6,564 nt of DNA. Source: JBBRHF01 sp038223055. Its GTDB lineage: Bacteria; Actinomycetota; Actinomycetes; JACCUZ01. Below are positions 5,612-6,564 of this stretch, in pieces (within the stretch, counting starts at the first letter, position 1; each line of letters begins with the position of its first letter). The DNA is taken from the NCBI GenBank assembly GCA_038223055.1, contig JBBRHF010000211.1:1-6564 (forward strand). The letters run 5' to 3'. The translations under genes were made by a program, and so were the position numbers. The notes beneath the pieces were generated by a model that ran no database searches, had not been told where the DNA came from, and was given only the letters and a program-made list of their open reading frames with translations.

Positions 5612-5760
5612 CAAACCCGACGGGCATCGCGGCGTCGACGTGATGCCCTTGGTCTGGGTGCTCGAGCGCACGCCGTGATTGCCGGTGGACTGTCCGCGCC
5701 GCGACTGAGGTGCGCACCAGGCCCGCGACTACCAACGTGCGCGCGCCCACGCCCCAGGCC

Positions 5761-5802
5761 ACGCCCACGCCCACGCCCGAGCCCGAGCCCGAGCCAGAGC
5801 CA
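5761..5802. repeat. 6-bp repeat tract (ACGCCC x3 then GAGCCC/A x4)
   Basis: Seven hexamers run without interruption. The plus-strand frame reads (TP)3(EP)4, and the minus strand reads Gly-Ser/Gly-Val repeats. No gene is supported here, so it is annotated as simple sequence. Confidence 0.85.
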
Positions 5803-5855
5803 TGGTCACACGAACATGCCAGGCCATGGTCGCGTGAGTCATGCCAGGTGCCGTC

Positions 5856-5894
5856 CCAGGTCATTCCAGACCAGGTCATTCCAGACCAGGTCAT
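5856..5894. repeat. 15-bp tandem repeat, 2.6 copies (would code VIPDQ)
   Basis: Exact units 5856-5870 and 5871-5885, then nine bases of a third. In one plus-strand frame it reads QVIPDQVIPDQV, echoing the PDQ pattern at 1745-1793 and 6150-6359. The host frame (GTG at 5710 to 6063) is not otherwise convincing as a gene. Confidence 0.85.
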
Positions 5895-6032
5895 GGTCAC
5901 GTGCGCCATGATCGGGCTGATGACCCGACGGCTCGCGCGGTCACCCTGGCGCCGCCTCGGGGCACTGGGAGTCATCCAGGTCCGTCGACGATCCCTTCCC
6001 AACGCTCTCAGCTCAGTCCGAGCCGTGACGTC

Positions 6033-6564
6033 TCAGAACGGTGGCTCGTCAGACAGGCGCTGACGAGGCGGGGGCTTGTCCGGCAGCAGCCCGTCCGGCG
6101 GGATTCGGTCTGGCAGTGCCCCGCTCACCGGATCGGAGTCCAGCCGTGCGTCTTCGGGTGCTGCCCGCTCGGGTGCTGCCTGGTCGGGTGCTGCCTGGTC
6201 GGGTGCTGGCCGGTCGGGTCCTGATCGGTCGGGCGCTGACCGGTCGGGTCCTGATCGGTCGGGCGCTGGCCGGTCGGGCGCTGGCCGGTCCGGCGCTGGC
6301 CGGTCGGGTCTTGATCGGTCGGATCCTGGTCGGTCGGGCGTTGCCTGGTCGGGCGCCGGCCGGTGGGGTGGTTGCCAGTCGGGCATGACGGTGGCTGGGG
6401 GCACCGTGTAGGTCTTTCCGAGCGGGCTGGTGATGTGTTCGGTGCCGTCGGGGTCCACGGTGTGTTTCCAGTGGCCGTGGGTTTTGGCGTTGTGGTGTTG
6501 GCGGCAGCGGGGGCAGAGATCTTTGCGGGTGGTTTCTCCGCCGCCGCGGTCGCAGTAGCACCCG
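6033..6564 (-). CDS. HNH endonuclease, DUF222 type, C-terminal part (5' end outside window)
   Basis: The minus-strand frame is open from the right edge to TGA at 6033-6035. It begins within the HNH nuclease fold: GCYCDRGGGETTRKDLCPRC, then RQHHNAKTHGHW, with the C-x-x-C and HH-x-x-K elements of the zinc-supported HNH core. VDPDGTEHITSPLGKTY follows, the beta hairpin typical after HNH in DUF222 proteins. The first catalytic histidine region and the whole DUF222 domain lie off the right edge. After PPATVMPDW comes a 70-residue tail of 14 pentapeptides of PAPDR/PAPDQ type, encoded at 6150-6359, then a short end finishing DEPPF, similar to other family members. These proteins are multicopy in actinobacteria and their role is unsettled; a mobile or homing-like origin is often suspected. 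The long Asp/Arg/Pro tail is probably disordered. A valine GTG at 6458 is internal, not the start. Confidence 0.85.
   Translation of the reverse strand, partial: GCYCDRGGGETTRKDLCPRCRQHHNAKTHGHWKHTVDPDGTEHITSPLGKTYTVPPATVMPDWQPPHRPAPDQATPDRPGSDRSRPDRPAPDRPAPDRPAPDRSGPDRSAPDRSGPDRPAPDQAAPDQAAPERAAPEDARLDSDPVSGALPDRIPPDGLLPDKPPPRQRLSDEPPF
6150..6359 (-). repeat. 14-unit, 15-bp-period repeat in the HNH protein tail
   Basis: On the minus strand the units read PAPDQ, ATPDR, PGSDR, SRPDR, three PAPDR, SGPDR, SAPDR, SGPDR, PAPDQ, AAPDQ, AAPER and AAPED. The three PAPDR units differ slightly in DNA, whereas the outer units are more diverged. The period of 15 bp is strict throughout. Confidence 0.92.

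Larger units (their letters stand above)
5383..6032. other. 650-nt intergenic region rich in tandem repeats
   Basis: This gap lies between the convergent ends of the ornithine-synthase-like gene and the HNH gene. Open frames exist on both strands, but all are low-complexity and lack recognisable domains; they cross arrays whose periods (19 bp) break reading frames. It contains a 19-bp array (5536-5611), a 6-bp array (5761-5802) and a 15-bp array (5856-5894). Between them are several CATGG/CCATGG sites and CATGCCAGG twice. I found no tRNA, no clear intrinsic terminator and no mobile-element ends. Confidence 0.6.

Noticed and set aside
5710..6063. 117-codon plus-strand frame from GTG 5710
   Set aside because: It consists largely of TP/EP and VIPDQ simple repeats, has no recognisable domain or ribosome site, and runs into the end of the convergent HNH gene.
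6150..6359. CRISPR array
   Set aside because: Units are contiguous 15-mers with no spacers and they encode a protein tail. The 19-bp array at 5536-5611 also has no spacers.
6041..6388. Plus-strand frames across the HNH tail repeat
   Set aside because: A 15-bp period opens several frames on both strands. Only the minus frame continues into the HNH motif.

Overview
The window is very GC-rich, with strong G/C third-position bias, ATGA gene overlaps and families typical of Actinomycetota: a DUF222-type HNH endonuclease C-terminus, an actinobacterial-style N(5)-(carboxyethyl)ornithine synthase-like protein and a PAQR/hemolysin III protein. I infer a high-GC actinobacterium, plausibly Micrococcales (Intrasporangiaceae-like). 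The genus cannot be fixed from sequence reading alone.

Layout. (1) 1-866, + strand: the 3' part of a class I SAM methyltransferase, overlapping by 4 nt a small cupin-fold protein; these two look like an operon. (2) 867-1370: a 504-nt gap holding a perfect 20-bp inverted repeat followed directly by 7-bp and 5-bp microsatellites. (3) 1371-2225, + strand: an unrecognised 284-aa protein carrying a three-copy RPPDQ repeat. (4) 2286-3205: two convergent gene remnants joined tail to tail near 2705. The + strand piece is the C-terminal part of a molybdopterin nitrate reductase (NasA-like). The - strand piece is a frameshifted histidine phosphatase whose RHG motif now reads RHR. (5) 3290-4039, - strand: an intact hemolysin III/PAQR membrane protein. 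It is divergent from (6) 4240-5382, + strand: an intact 380-aa alanine dehydrogenase/PNT-superfamily enzyme, best matched to N(5)-(carboxyethyl)ornithine synthase. The 200-nt gap between them holds inverted repeats. (7) 5383-6032: no convincing gene, but three separate tandem-repeat arrays (19-, 6- and 15-bp units). (8) 6033-6564, - strand: the C-terminal part of an HNH endonuclease with a 14-unit, 15-bp-period repeat in its tail.

The genes do not form one pathway. The strongest theme is structural: short tandem arrays occur at about eight places, in coding and non-coding DNA. Three of them encode the same xxPDQ pentapeptide pattern in unrelated frames. Together with the decayed pair at 2286-3205, this reads as a locally plastic segment shaped by repeat slippage and deletion. 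I found no clear defence system, CRISPR array, RNA gene or intact mobile element.
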